Positions 16,150-26,121 of a stretch of DNA of 64,000 bases are shown piece by piece (position 1 is the first letter of the stretch; each line of letters starts with the position of its first letter). The stretch covers positions 62,001 through 126,000 of the forward strand of contig CAVUNV010000005.1 in NCBI GenBank assembly GCA_963742925.1, in the 5' to 3' direction. Source of the DNA: PALSA-612 sp963742925. GTDB taxonomy: Bacteria; Actinomycetota; Thermoleophilia; Gaiellales; Gaiellaceae. Both the position numbers and the translations under genes were made by a program. The notes under the pieces are model-generated. The model made no database searches. It was not told the DNA's origin and saw only the letters and a program-made list of their open reading frames with translations.

Positions 16150-17073
16150 AGACGGATCGTGGCGCTCTCGGGAGGCGTGGGCGGCGCGCGGTTCCTGCGT
16201 GGGCTCGTGCGCGTGACCGATCCCGCCGGCGTGACGGTGATCGGGAACGTCGGAGACGACGTCGAGGTGCTCGGCGTGCACGTCTCGCCGGACCTGGACA
16301 GCATCCTCTACGCGCTGGCCGGGGTCGCGGACGAGGAGCGCGGCTGGGGACGAGCCGACGAGACCTGGGTCGCGTTCGAGGAGGCCGGGCGGCTCGGCGG
16401 CGAGAGCTGGTTCTCACTCGGCGACCGCGACCTCGGGCTCCATCTCGTGCGCACGCAGGCACTGGCGCGTGGCGAGCCGCTCTCGGCGGTCACGGCGCGC
16501 CTTGCGGGTGCGTTCGGGATCGAGGCGACCTTGCTGCCCGCGACCGACGACCGGCTCCGCACCTGGGTCGAGACTCCGGCCGACCCGTTCCCGTTCCAGG
16601 AGTGGTTCGTCGCCCGCCGCCACCGCGACGACGTCGACCTCGTCCGTTTCGAGGGAGACGACGAGGCCACGCCGGCACCGGGCGTCGTCGAGGCGATCGA
16701 GCAGGCCGACCTGATCGTCGTCTGCCCGAGCAACCCGTTCATCAGCATCTGGCCGATCCTCGCGGTCGACGGGATCCGCGAAGCCCTCGAGCGGCGGCGC
16801 GCGCCCTGCGTCGCCGTCAGCCCGCTCGTCGGCGGCCGCGCGATCAAGGGGCCGGCCGACCGGATGCTGCAGCGCCTGGCCGGAGGCACCGACCCCGGCC
16901 GGGTGGCCACCTGCTACCCGGGTGTCGTCGACGTGCTCGTCTTCGACGAGTCCGAGGCGGACGCGGCTCCAGGCGTCGAGCTCCAGGGCGTCCGCCCCGT
17001 CGCTGCACCGACGCTGATGCACGACGTCACCGCAGCGGCCGCGCTCGCCGAGACCGTCCTTTCAGTTGGCTGA
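16147..17073 (+). CDS. cofD: 2-phospho-L-lactate transferase (F420 biosynthesis)
   Basis: CofD/FbiA joins the activated phospholactate or phosphoenolpyruvate unit to the deazaflavin Fo, giving F420-0 or dehydro-F420-0. The 308-residue protein has the family N-terminus VALSGGVGGARFLRGL, then TVIGNVGDDVEVLGVHVSPD, and the metal/substrate loop VVCPSNPFISIWPIL near residue 195. The length is normal. Its 3' end overlaps cofE by 8 bp, so the two are coupled. It heads the F420 gene group and probably starts from a leaderless promoter. Confidence 0.95.
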   Translation: MRRIVALSGGVGGARFLRGLVRVTDPAGVTVIGNVGDDVEVLGVHVSPDLDSILYALAGVADEERGWGRADETWVAFEEAGRLGGESWFSLGDRDLGLHLVRTQALARGEPLSAVTARLAGAFGIEATLLPATDDRLRTWVETPADPFPFQEWFVARRHRDDVDLVRFEGDDEATPAPGVVEAIEQADLIVVCPSNPFISIWPILAVDGIREALERRRAPCVAVSPLVGGRAIKGPADRMLQRLAGGTDPGRVATCYPGVVDVLVFDESEADAAPGVELQGVRPVAAPTLMHDVTAAAALAETVLSVG

Positions 17074-17794
17074 GCTGCGGATCTTCCCGGTCGAGGGCTT
17101 GCCCGAGATCGCCGAGGGCGACGATCTCGGGGCGCTGATCGCGGAGCGTGCCGCACTCGAGGCAGGCGACGTCGTCGTCGTGTCGCAGAAGGTCGTCTCG
17201 AAGGCCGAGGGCCGGGTGGTCCGGCTCGCGGACGTCGAAGCGTCCGAGAAGGCACGGGAGCTCGCCGCCGACCACGACCCGCGGCAGCTCGAGGTCATCC
17301 TGCGTGAGGCCTCCCGCGTCGTGAGGACGCGCGCGCCGCTCGTGATCGCCGAGACCCCGCACGGGTTCGTCTGCGCCTCGGCCGGCGTCGACGCCTCGAA
17401 CGCGCCCGAGCCCGACACGCTCGTGCTGCTGCCCGTCGATCCCGACGCTTCGGCCGAGGCGATCCGCGGCACGTTGCTCGAGCGGACCGGCAGGAGCGTG
17501 GGCGTGATCGTCAGCGACTCGTTCGGCCGGCCCTGGCGAACCGGGATCGTGGACGTCGCGATCGGCGTCGCCGGCCTCCGGCCGCTCGAGGACTGGCGCG
17601 GCCGCCGCGACGCGAACGGCTACGAGCTCCGCGCCACGGTGGTCGCTGTCGCCGACGAGATCGCGGCCGCCGCCGAGCTCGTCCGGGCCAAGACGGACGG
17701 CGTCCCGGTGGCGATCGTCCGGGGCCTCGACGTTTCGGGAGAGGGCTCGGGCCGTGAGCTGATCATGCCGCCCGAACGAGATATGTTCCGCTGA
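17066..17794 (+). CDS. cofE: F420-0:gamma-glutamyl ligase, stand-alone CofE form
   Basis: CofE adds gamma-linked glutamates to F420-0 using GTP. The 242-residue protein starts at TTG 17066 and shows DVVVVSQKVVSKAEGRVV, APLVIAETPHGFVCASAGVDASN (given here only as landmarks), VIVSDSFGRPWR and VAIGVAGLRPLEDWRG, all CofE hallmarks. It ends at the ligase domain and lacks the FMN reductase domain that makes actinobacterial FbiB about 450 residues long. Any dehydro-F420-0 reductase must therefore be encoded elsewhere. The stop overlaps the ATG of the bicupin gene. Confidence 0.94.
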   Translation: MAELRIFPVEGLPEIAEGDDLGALIAERAALEAGDVVVVSQKVVSKAEGRVVRLADVEASEKARELAADHDPRQLEVILREASRVVRTRAPLVIAETPHGFVCASAGVDASNAPEPDTLVLLPVDPDASAEAIRGTLLERTGRSVGVIVSDSFGRPWRTGIVDVAIGVAGLRPLEDWRGRRDANGYELRATVVAVADEIAAAAELVRAKTDGVPVAIVRGLDVSGEGSGRELIMPPERDMFR

Positions 17795-18802
17795 TGGAGA
17801 CGCCCGTCGTCCGTCTCGACGAGATCGAGCCTCGCCGTGTCGAGGTCGGGCACCTGCGCGCTGACTGGACCTTCGTCGGGCCTGCTGCCGGCAGCGTCGA
17901 CATCGGCGTGCGACGCATCCAGATCCAGCCCGGCTGGTTCTCGACGCCGCTCCACGTACACGCAGACGACGAGGAGACCTTCTTCGTTCTCGCCGGCTCG
18001 GGCGTGTCCGTCCAGGACGACAGGACGTACGCGATCCGCTCCGGCGATTGCATCGTGCACGCAGAAGGCAAGGAGGCCCACACGCTCCGGGCCGGAGACG
18101 ACGGCCTCGACGTGCTCGCCTTCGGCGTCTCCCGCCAGCGAACCTCGGGCGCGCGGCTGCCACGGGTCGGGATGACCTGGTCCGGGCGCTCGTGGTTCGA
18201 GACGGGCGCCGGGAAGTCGCCGTTCGAGCGCGAGGCCGAGCTCGGTCCGCCCGAGACGCCGGAGCCGGCCGAGCGCCCCGGCTCGATCGTCAACGTCGAC
18301 GAGGCCGAGCAGCAGACCTCCGAGCGTGAGAACCACCGCGGCTCCTGGCGGCGCCTGGGCAAGAGTGCCGGCGCCAAGCGAACCGGCCTCAACCTGATCG
18401 CGCTCGAGCCGGGGCAGATGGCCGCGCCGCCCCACTGCCATTCGGCCGAGGAGGAGCTGTTCGTCGTCCTCGAGGGCGACGGCACCCTCCTGCTCGGCGA
18501 GGACGAGCATCCCGTCAGTGCCCGCGACGTCGTCGCCCGGCCGGCCGGAACCGGCGTCGCGCACGCCTTCATCGGCCGGGGAGCACGGCCTCACCTTCCT
18601 CGCCTACGGCGCGCAGGAGCCGAACGACATCTGCTACTACCCGCGCTCCAACAAGATCTACTTCGGCGGCGTCGGCGTCATCACGCGGGTCGAGAAGCTC
18701 GACTACTGGGATCAGGAGGATCTAGTCGCAACGAGCCGGCAGGGCCGGGGATCCCTCGATCGGGTGCGCGAGGCTTGGAGCGGGTCTCGGGGGTGCCGAT
18801 AG
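17794..18802 (+). CDS. Bicupin domain protein (one frameshift)
   Basis: Two cupin beta-barrels are visible. The first has PLHVHADDEETFFVLAGSG near residue 50 and the second PPHCHSAEEELFVVLEGDG near residue 212; both carry the His/Glu metal-binding pattern. A slip within the CCGGGG run at 18576-18581 moves the frame, after which GEHGLTFLAYGAQEPND and a YWDQEDLV tail complete the second barrel. Cupins of this shape bind a metal and small ligands; the reaction is unknown. The ATG overlaps the cofE stop, so it is coupled to the F420 genes. Confidence 0.75.
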
Positions 18803-18811
18803 CAAAGTGTT

Positions 18812-21420
18812 GTGAGCGCACGGCGAGCCGTTCCCGCTGCCGTCTTCGCCGATGCGGACCGGAGCCCGATCGGCGGGCCGCCGCCGCTCGTCGAGTCGTA
18901 CCGGCGCCTCGCGGAGATCTTCCACGACGTCCTCTCCGAACAGGACCTCGACAACCTGCTCGACCGTATCGCCGACACGCTCGCCGAGCTCGTCCCGTAC
19001 GACGCGCTCCACGTCTACGAAGCCGACAACACGAGCCGTGAGCTCGTCCCCAGGCTCGCCAGAACGGAGTGGAAGGACGAGGTCATGCGCACGCGACCCG
19101 GCTTCGGCCAGGGCATCACGGGCTGGGCGGTGGCCAACCGGAAGCCCGTGCTGACGAACGAGGCCCACCTCGATCCGCGCGCGGTGATCATCCCCGGCAC
19201 CCCGGCCGACCCGGAGGCGCTGATCTCGATCCCCCTCGTTGCCCGCGGGGCGCTGACGGGCGCGCTTGACCATCTACCGTGTCGGCGAGGGGGCGTCGTT
19301 CGACGAGGAGGAGTTCGCGCTCGCCACGTGGTTCGGCGATGCGGCCGCGCTCGCGCTCGACAACGTGCAGGTGCGCGCCACGCTCGAGCATCAGGCTCAG
19401 ACCGACTCGCTGACCGGCCTGTACAACCACCGCTTCTTCCACGAGCGCCTGCGGGCCGAGCTGACGCGCGCGACACGCGCCCACGACTCGGTCGGGCTGC
19501 TGATGCTCGACATCGACGACTTCAAGCGCGTCAACGACATCTGCGGGCACGGCGTCGGCGATCAGATCCTGGTGGCGATCGCCGGCGCGCTCACGTCGCT
19601 CGTCCGCGGGAGCGACGTCGCCTGCCGGATCGGCGGGGAGGAGTTCGCCGTGATCCTGCCTTCCTGTGGCGCCGGTGACGCGCTCGGGCTGGCGCGGCGG
19701 CTGACCGAGCGGATCCAGCGGCAGCCGATCGACGCCGCCGGCGAGGTGACGCTGTCGATGGGAGTCGCCGAAGGGCCGATGCACGCCACCAATCCGCGCG
19801 AGCTGGTCGCGTGTGCCGAGGCGGCGATGATGACCGGCAAGGTCCGCGGCAAGAACCGCGTCGTCGTGTTCAGCGAGGACGTCGGCGAGCGGCCGGTCGG
19901 AGACGAGCCCGGTCGCGACGCGCGCTCGATCGCCCATCTCAAGATGCTGCAGTCGGTCGCCGCACGCCTCAACCGCCTCAACTCGGTTCACGACATCGGC
20001 GAGGCGATCGTCACCGAGCTCAGGATGCTGGTCGACTACCACAGCTGCCGCGTCTACCTGGCCGACGGGAACGAGCTCGTGCCGATCGCGGTCAGGGGCG
20101 AGGAGAAGATGGAGGCGGCCACGCTCACGGAGCTCCGCATCCCGTTCGGCCTCGGCATCACCGGACAGGTCGCCGAGACGGGACGCTCGGTCCTGATCTC
20201 GAACGCGCACGACTGCGACTTCGGCGAGCTCGTACCGGGCACGGAGCCGGTCGACGAGTCCGTTGTCGCCGTTCCGCTTCGCTACGGCTCGCGCGTCAAC
20301 GGGGTCGTGTTCCTCTCCCAGCTCGGCATCGACCGGTTCGACGACAACGATGTGAGGCTGCTCGAGGTCCTGGCCGGCTATGCGGCCGTCGCGCTCGAGA
20401 ACGCCCGTCTGTACGAGAGCCTGCGCCGTGAGGCCGAGCACACGAAGGCGTGGCTCGAGTTCTCGGACGAGATGTCCTCGGCGGGCTCGGTCGAGGCGAT
20501 GACGGGCACGGTCGCGGTCACGGTCGCCCGGCTGCTCGAGGCGGACCAGTGCTCGCTCTGGCTCGAGGACGACGCGGTCGGAGACTTCGTCTGCGCCGCG
20601 TCGCACGGCTATCTCGCCGAGGCCGCGGGTAACGAGATCGCGCACACCCGGATCCCCAGGCAGGCCGCCGACGAGTTCATCCGCAGCCGCAAGACGCCGT
20701 TCACGATGACGGCGCAGGAGCTCCACGACTGGTTCTTCTCCACCATCGAGACATCGTCGCTGAGGCCGGTGGCGACGGCGCCGCTCCCCGTGGGGCACGG
20801 CGTCAAGGGCTGGATCACCGTCCGCGCCCCGGCTGCCGGGCTGGAGCACTTCACCGAGGAGCGGCTGCGCCTCCTCGACGGCCTCGCCTACCGTGCCTCG
20901 ATGGCGATCCAGAAGGCGCTGCTCTACCAGGAGCAGCAGGAGAACGCGCACGTGGCGAACGCACTGCTCGAGTTCGGCCGCGAGATCGCGCCGGCCGCCA
21001 GCGAGGCGGACGCGCTCGGCAAGGCCTGCGAGGTCGTGGCGCGGACGCTTCGGGCGCCGCGTGTGTACGTCCTTCTCGACGACGACCCGTCGGGCGCCGT
21101 GCGAATCGGCGCCTCCTACGGGGCGGACGAGTCCGCGCGTGACCTGAGCTTCCCGGCCGACCTGATGCGCAGGATCCTCGGTCGGTGGCGAGGAGTCGTT
21201 CGTCCTGTCGAACGGGGAGGTCGTCGCCGCGTTGACGGAGGCAGGGATCCCGATCACCCGCCCGGCCGCGCCGCTCGCGGTCGCTCCGCTTGCCCTCTCG
21301 GGCGACCGGCTCGGCTGCCTGCTCGCCGCCGCCAAGGATGCGGAGCACGAGTTCGACGAGCTCGACCTGCGCCTCCTCGCCGGAATGGCCCACCAGGCTG
21401 CTCTCTTGATCGCACGGTAG
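18812..21420 (+). CDS. GAF-GGDEF-GAF-GAF signalling protein (two frameshifts)
   Basis: This is a soluble diguanylate-cyclase-type protein of about 870 residues. Its first GAF domain (residues 1-185) is interrupted by a slip near 19264. A GGDEF domain follows, with TDSLTGLYNHRFFHERL, LMLDIDDFKRVND, the I-site RGSD five residues before GGEEF, and SMGVAEG. Two or more further GAF domains follow (GLGITGQVAETGRSV; VKGWITVRAP). A second slip near 21180 precedes the last helix ending MAHQAALLIAR. The active-site motif is intact, so it should make c-di-GMP under feedback control. The ligands sensed by the GAF domains are unknown. Confidence 0.82.
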
Positions 21421-21465
21421 GCCGAACGCCGCGTCGCCCGTGGTCGATTCGCTACCTTGTCGGCC

Positions 21466-21618
21466 ATGGCTTCGACATCCGTGCCCCTGGTGTTCCCGGT
21501 GCTCCTGTTCAGTGCCCCCTGGCTCGTGCCGATCGTCTACTACCTGTATCGGCTCAGGAGCAGCGACGAGGTATTCCCCTCCGCAGCCGAGCGGCTGCAG
21601 CGTTACTGGACGCGCTGA
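21466..21618 (+). CDS. 50-residue single-pass membrane protein
   Basis: This short frame encodes MASTSVPLVFPVLLFSAPWL followed by VPIVYYLYRLRSSDEVF and a charged tail ending RYWTR. It has one clear transmembrane helix and a cytoplasmic positive patch after it. TACCTT lies 7 nt before the ATG with no Shine-Dalgarno, the same layout as neighbouring leaderless genes. Composition and codon use look coding. The function is unknown. Its stop lies within the likely start region of the macro-domain gene. Confidence 0.5.
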   Translation: MASTSVPLVFPVLLFSAPWLVPIVYYLYRLRSSDEVFPSAAERLQRYWTR

Positions 21619-22136
21619 GTCCCGGGTCCGACACGGCCGCGGCGCTCGAGCTCCAGGTCGTCGAGGGTGACATCACCGCGCTCGCCGTCGACGCGATCGC
21701 AAACGCGGCGAACGACCGCCTGTGGATGGGCGCCGGAGTCGCAGGTGCGATCAAGCGCGCCGGTGGAGAGGAGATCGAGCGCGAGGCGGTCGCGAAGGGG
21801 CCGATCCCCGTCGGTAGCGCCGTCGCGACCGGAGCCGGTCGGCTGTCCGCGCGCTACGTCGTCCACGGCGCGGTCATGGGCCAGGACCTGCGGACGAGCG
21901 CCGAGCTGATCGGGCTGACGACGCGGAGCTGTCTCGAGGTCGCCGACGGCCTGGGCTGCGAGTCATTGGCGCTCCCCGCGTTCGGCACCGGCGTCGGTGG
22001 CTTCGGACTGGACGAGTGTGCGCGGATCATGGTCGCCGCGGCGCGCGCCTACGAGCCGGTGACGCTCAGGCGGGTCGTCTTCGCGGTCTTCGGCGGCGAG
22101 GCGGCCGCCGCCTTCAGAGTCGCGCTCTCCGACTGA
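21606..22136 (+). CDS. Macro-domain protein (ADP-ribose-type binding)
   Basis: The frame encodes an almost complete macro domain: LQVVEGDITALAVDAIANAA, a glycine loop MGAGVAGAIKRAGGEEIE, YVVHGAVMGQ, then LALPAFGTGVGGFGLDECA and RRVVFAVFGGEAA. Such proteins bind or hydrolyse ADP-ribose derivatives. No ATG, GTG or TTG lies in frame before the domain; CTG at 21606 or 21615 could serve, or a base is missing so that it fuses to the small membrane protein upstream. The start given here is therefore provisional. In the family, NAAN with a following S/GGGG loop is usual; here the equivalent loop reads WMGAGVAG. Confidence 0.75.
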   Translation: MDALSPGSDTAAALELQVVEGDITALAVDAIANAANDRLWMGAGVAGAIKRAGGEEIEREAVAKGPIPVGSAVATGAGRLSARYVVHGAVMGQDLRTSAELIGLTTRSCLEVADGLGCESLALPAFGTGVGGFGLDECARIMVAAARAYEPVTLRRVVFAVFGGEAAAAFRVALSD

Positions 22137-22152
22137 GCAGGCCCGTACCCGG

Positions 22153-23151
22153 TCAGAACCGCTCGCGCAGCTTCGGCACGACGTCGGCGCAGAACTGCTC
22201 GAGGAAGCGGGCCTGGTCTTCACCCGGCGCGTGGAAGACGAGGTGGTCGAAGCCGAGACCGACGTACCAGCCGATCTTCTCGACGACCTCTTCCGCGTCG
22301 TTCGAGACGATGAAGCGTGTGTGGGCCAGTTCGGCGGCGGCGTCGGCCATGCGCTCCATCTCGAGCGGGTCATCGACGCCGCTCTTCATCTCGGGTGTCA
22401 GCGCGAGCGCGGCCCACCAGCGGCAGGCGTCGTGTGCGAACTCCGGGTCGTGGTCGTACGAGACCTTGATCTCGATGAACTTCGGTAGCGCCGCCGGGTC
22501 GCGCCCGGCCTGCGCTGCGCCCTCGGCGAGGTTGGAGAGCAGCTCCTCGTACAACGCCTGCTTCTTGCCGCTCGTCGCGATGAATCCGTCGCCGACCCGG
22601 CCCGCCAGCCTGGCCGCGAGCGGCCCGGAGGCGGCGACATAGATCGGCACGGGCTCGTCGGGCCGGTCGTAGATCGTGGCGCGGTCGGTGCGGTAGTACT
22701 CGCCCTCGAACGTGACGCGCTCCTCGGTCCACAGGCGGCGCATCACCTCGATCGCCTCGGCGAGGCGGAGCCGCCGTTCCTTGGCCCCGGGCCACTCGGC
22801 GCCCGTCGCCGGTGTCTCGTTCAGCGACTCGCCGGTGCCGACGCCTAGGAAGACGCGGCCCGGGTTGAGGCAAGCGAGGGTGGCGAACGCCTGGGCGACG
22901 ATCGCGGGCTGGTAGCGCATCGTCGGCGTCAGCACGCTCGTCCCGAGCACTGCCCGCTCCGTGCGCTCCCCCAAAGCGCCGAGCCAGGTGAGCGCCGCCG
23001 GGCTGTGACCGCCGTGGTGGCGCCAGGGCTGGAAGTGGTCCGAGACGGCGATCGAGTCGAGGCCGAGCCGCTCCGCGAGGACGGAGCAGTCGAGCAGCTC
23101 GCGCGGGCCGAACTGCTCAGCCGAGGCTTTGTAGCCGAGGACGAGCGTCAT
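22153..23151 (-). CDS. F420-dependent LLM-class oxidoreductase (FGD-like)
   Basis: This 332-residue TIM-barrel protein is similar to F420-dependent glucose-6-phosphate dehydrogenase and hydroxymycolate-type dehydrogenases. Markers are LGYKASAEQFGPRELLD, VSDHFQPWRHHGGHSPAAL, LGTSVLTPTMRYQPAIVAQA and FLGVGTGESLNE. In Fgd1 the SDH aspartate and histidine and the TGESLNE glutamate lie at the active site, so hydride transfer to F420 is likely. The substrate could be glucose-6-phosphate or another sugar or alcohol. Its ATG overlaps the cofC stop by four bases, linking F420 use with F420 synthesis. Confidence 0.88.
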   Translation of the reverse strand: MTLVLGYKASAEQFGPRELLDCSVLAERLGLDSIAVSDHFQPWRHHGGHSPAALTWLGALGERTERAVLGTSVLTPTMRYQPAIVAQAFATLACLNPGRVFLGVGTGESLNETPATGAEWPGAKERRLRLAEAIEVMRRLWTEERVTFEGEYYRTDRATIYDRPDEPVPIYVAASGPLAARLAGRVGDGFIATSGKKQALYEELLSNLAEGAAQAGRDPAALPKFIEIKVSYDHDPEFAHDACRWWAALALTPEMKSGVDDPLEMERMADAAAELAHTRFIVSNDAEEVVEKIGWYVGLGFDHLVFHAPGEDQARFLEQFCADVVPKLRERF

Positions 23152-23721
23152 TCGGCCGCGTTCCGCAGCTCGGCGAGGTCCGCCGGAGTGTCGATGTCGA
23201 ACGCGAGGCCGGGGAGGTCGAGGATGCGGGCGACGAGCCCGGCGTCGGCGGCTACGGAGGCGTGGACGGAAGCGCTCGACGGCTCGCCGAAGTGAGTCAT
23301 CACCGCACCCGCGGGCCGCATCGAGACGGCGTTCGTACCGCCGTCGAGTGCGCGAGCGATCGCCATTCCGCGCTCGGGCGTGGCTGCGACGAGGGCGCGC
23401 ACGTCGGCGGCCGTGATCCGCGGGAGATCGGCCGAGACGACGGCTGCGATCGGCTCCGTGACGACCTCGCGCATGGCCGCGGCCAGCGCGTCGTTCCAGG
23501 CCAGTCCGCGGTCGTCGAAGCGTGGCACGCCGTTCGGCGCCGAGCAGCTCGGAGGAGACGATCGTGATCGGGCCGACGTCCGCCTCCTTCGCCGCCGCCA
23601 GCACGCCCTGGAGCAGCTCGAGCATCAGCGACGCTCGCTCGTCTGCCGAGAGCACCGCGGCGAGGCGGGACTTCGCGTCGTCGAGGCGCTTGAGCGGGAC
23701 GAGGACGTGCGCGGCGGCCAC
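23148..23721 (-). CDS. cofC: 2-phospho-L-lactate guanylyltransferase (one frameshift)
   Basis: CofC/FbiD activates 2-phospholactate or phosphoenolpyruvate with GTP for CofD. The N-terminal half reads VLVPLKRLDDAKSRLAAVLS and ITIVSSELL. After a slip near 23530 the frame continues with RGLAWNDALAAAM, AVVSADLPRITAADV, the GTNAVSMRP substrate loop and FDIDTPADLAEL. All are family landmarks and the total length of about 190 residues is normal. TAAGGT lies 6 nt before the GTG start. It diverges from fbiC with a 35-bp gap. Confidence 0.88.
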
Positions 23722-23756
23722 CGCGGCACCTTAGCCGCGGCGCGTATCCTCAGCGC

Positions 23757-26114
23757 GTGCTCCCCCCGCACGATGCATTCGCGCTCGTGGAGGCCGACGC
23801 GGCCGATCTGCTCGGGCCTGCACAGCGCCTGCGCGCCCGCGGCAAGGGCAGCCTCGTCACCTACTCGCCGAAGGTCTTCATCCCGCTGACGAAGCTCTGC
23901 CGCGACGTCTGCCACTACTGCACCTTCGCGGCCCCGCCGAAGCGCGGCGAGCGTGCCTACCTGACCGCCGACGAGGTGCTCGCGATCGCCCGCGCGGGCG
24001 CCGAGGCCGGCTGCAAGGAGGCGCTGTTCACGCTCGGCGACAAGCCGGAGCGGCGCTACCGGGTGGCGCGCGACGAGCTGGCCGGGCTCGGCTGCGAGAC
24101 GACGATCGAGTACCTCGTCCGGATGTGCAGGCTGGTGCTGGACGAGACGGGCCTGCTCCCGCACGCCAACCCGGGCGTGATGACGCGTGAGGAGCTCGCG
24201 GCGCTCCGGGAGGTCACGGCCTCGCAGGGGATCATGTTGGAGACCGCCTCCGATCGGCTGTCCGAGCGCGGCGGTCCGCACTTCGGCTCGCCCGACAAGC
24301 TGCCGGCTGCGCGCCTCGAGACGCTGCGCCTCGCCGGAGAGCTGCGGATCCCGTTCACGAGCGGGATCCTGATCGGGATCGGCGAGACGCGGCGGGAGCG
24401 GATCGAGGCGCTGCTCGCGATCCGTGAGCTTCACGAGCGCTACGGGCACATCCAGGAGGTGATCGTCCAGAACTTCCGGGCCAAGCCCGGGACGCTGATG
24501 GCCGATCGGGACGAGCCGCCGCTCGACGAGCTGCTCTGGACCGCCGCCGCGGCGCGGCTCGTGCTCGGAGCGGACATGAACGTCCAGTGCCCGCCGAACC
24601 TGAGCTACGACGACTTTCCGCGTCTGCTCGACGCCGGGATCAACGACTGGGGCGGCGTCTCGCCCGTGACGATCGACCACGTGAACCCGGAGGCGCCGTG
24701 GCCGCAGATCGAGCGACTCGCCGCCGCGACACTCGCCGCGGGGCTCGAGCTGGCGCCGCGCCTGCCCGTCTACCCCGAGTACCTCGACTCCGCGTGGCTC
24801 GACCCGGGCGTGCTCCCGCAGGTGCTGCGGGCGTCGGACTCCCTCGGCCTGGCCCGGGAGGACGGGTGGAGCCCGGGTGACGAGCGGCCGGTCCCGTTCG
24901 TCCCGCGAGACGCGCTCCCGGTCGACACGCCGGACGAGCTCGGCGAGGACGAGATCGTCCGGCTGTTCCACGCCAGGGGCGAGGAGCGGCAGCGCGTGTT
25001 CGCCGCGGCCGACCGGCTCCGCCGCGAGGTGAACGGCGACGTCGCCACCTACATCGTGACGCGGAACATCCAGTACACGAACGTGTGCTACTTCAAGTGC
25101 GGCTTCTGCGCCTTCTCGAAGGGCAAGCTGGCCGAGAACCTGCGCGGTCCCGCCTATCTCACGCCGCACGAGGAGATCGTGCGGCGCGTGCAGGAGGCCT
25201 GGGAGCGCGGCGCGACGGAGGTCTGCCTCCAGGGCGGCATCCACCCGTCGTTCGACGGCGACTACTACGAGTCGGTCGTCCGGGCGATCAAGGACGAAGT
25301 GCCGGACATCCACGTGCACGCGTTCTCGGCGCTCGAGATCTGGCAGGGAGCTGCCACCCTCGGGCTGCCGCTCCGCGACTACCTCGAAAGGCTGCGCGAT
25401 GCCGGGCTCGCGTCGCTGCCGGGCACGGCCGCCGAGGTGCTCGACGACGAGGTGCGCGCCGTCATCTGTCCGGACAAGGTGACGACCGACCAGTGGCTCG
25501 AGGTGCACGACACGGCCCACCGCGTCGGCCTGCGCTCGAACAACACGATCATGTTCGGGCACGTGGACACGCCGCGGAACTGGGCGCGGCACCTGCTGCG
25601 CGTCCGGGAGCAGCAGCAGCTGACCGGAGGCTTCACGGAGTTCGTCCCGCTCCCGTTCGTCCACATGGAGGCGCCGATGTACCTGCGCGGCCTCGCCCGG
25701 CGGGGCCCCACGTTCGGCGAGATGCTGCTGATGCACGCCGTCGGCCGCCTGGCGCTCCATCCCTGGATCGAGAACGTGCAGATCTCGTGGGTCAAGGCCG
25801 GGCCGGAGGGTGTCAAGGCGGCGCTCAACGCGGGTGCGAACGACGTCGGCGGCACGCTGATGAACGAGTCGATCTCACGCGCGGCGGGCGCCGGCTACGG
25901 CCAGGAGATGCCGCCCGAGAAGATGGAGGCGATGATCCGCGCCGCCGGCCGGGTTCCACGCCAGCGCACGACGCTGTACGGCGAGCCGGATCGCGAGCGC
26001 GTGGCGGCGTCGTTCGGTGCGCCGCCGCTCGCAGAGCCGCTCAACCCTCCGGTGGAGACGGGCGGCCTCCGCCGACCGGCGAAGCTGATCCGGCCGGGTC
26101 TCGCCGTCGCCTGA
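23757..26114 (+). CDS. fbiC: Fo synthase, fused CofG-CofH
   Basis: This 785-residue protein makes the deazaflavin Fo from tyrosine and 5-amino-6-ribitylaminouracil using two radical-SAM centres. The N-terminal CofG half has CRDVCHYCTF (CxxxCxxC) near residue 46; the C-terminal CofH half has CYFKCGFCAF near residue 445. Supporting motifs are CKEALFTLGDKPE, VQNFRAKPGT, EVCLQGGIHPSFDGDYY and MFGHVDTPRNWARHL. The length agrees with actinobacterial FbiC. GTG at 23757 is preceded by TATCCT 6 nt upstream. With cofC, cofD and cofE nearby, the core F420 pathway is complete in this window. Confidence 0.97.
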   Translation: MLPPHDAFALVEADAADLLGPAQRLRARGKGSLVTYSPKVFIPLTKLCRDVCHYCTFAAPPKRGERAYLTADEVLAIARAGAEAGCKEALFTLGDKPERRYRVARDELAGLGCETTIEYLVRMCRLVLDETGLLPHANPGVMTREELAALREVTASQGIMLETASDRLSERGGPHFGSPDKLPAARLETLRLAGELRIPFTSGILIGIGETRRERIEALLAIRELHERYGHIQEVIVQNFRAKPGTLMADRDEPPLDELLWTAAAARLVLGADMNVQCPPNLSYDDFPRLLDAGINDWGGVSPVTIDHVNPEAPWPQIERLAAATLAAGLELAPRLPVYPEYLDSAWLDPGVLPQVLRASDSLGLAREDGWSPGDERPVPFVPRDALPVDTPDELGEDEIVRLFHARGEERQRVFAAADRLRREVNGDVATYIVTRNIQYTNVCYFKCGFCAFSKGKLAENLRGPAYLTPHEEIVRRVQEAWERGATEVCLQGGIHPSFDGDYYESVVRAIKDEVPDIHVHAFSALEIWQGAATLGLPLRDYLERLRDAGLASLPGTAAEVLDDEVRAVICPDKVTTDQWLEVHDTAHRVGLRSNNTIMFGHVDTPRNWARHLLRVREQQQLTGGFTEFVPLPFVHMEAPMYLRGLARRGPTFGEMLLMHAVGRLALHPWIENVQISWVKAGPEGVKAALNAGANDVGGTLMNESISRAAGAGYGQEMPPEKMEAMIRAAGRVPRQRTTLYGEPDRERVAASFGAPPLAEPLNPPVETGGLRRPAKLIRPGLAVA

Positions 26115-26121
26115 GCGGGCC

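Noticed and set aside
19188..21467. 759-codon minus-strand frame
   Set aside because: It is the antisense shadow of the GAF-GGDEF-GAF gene, with no domain of its own.
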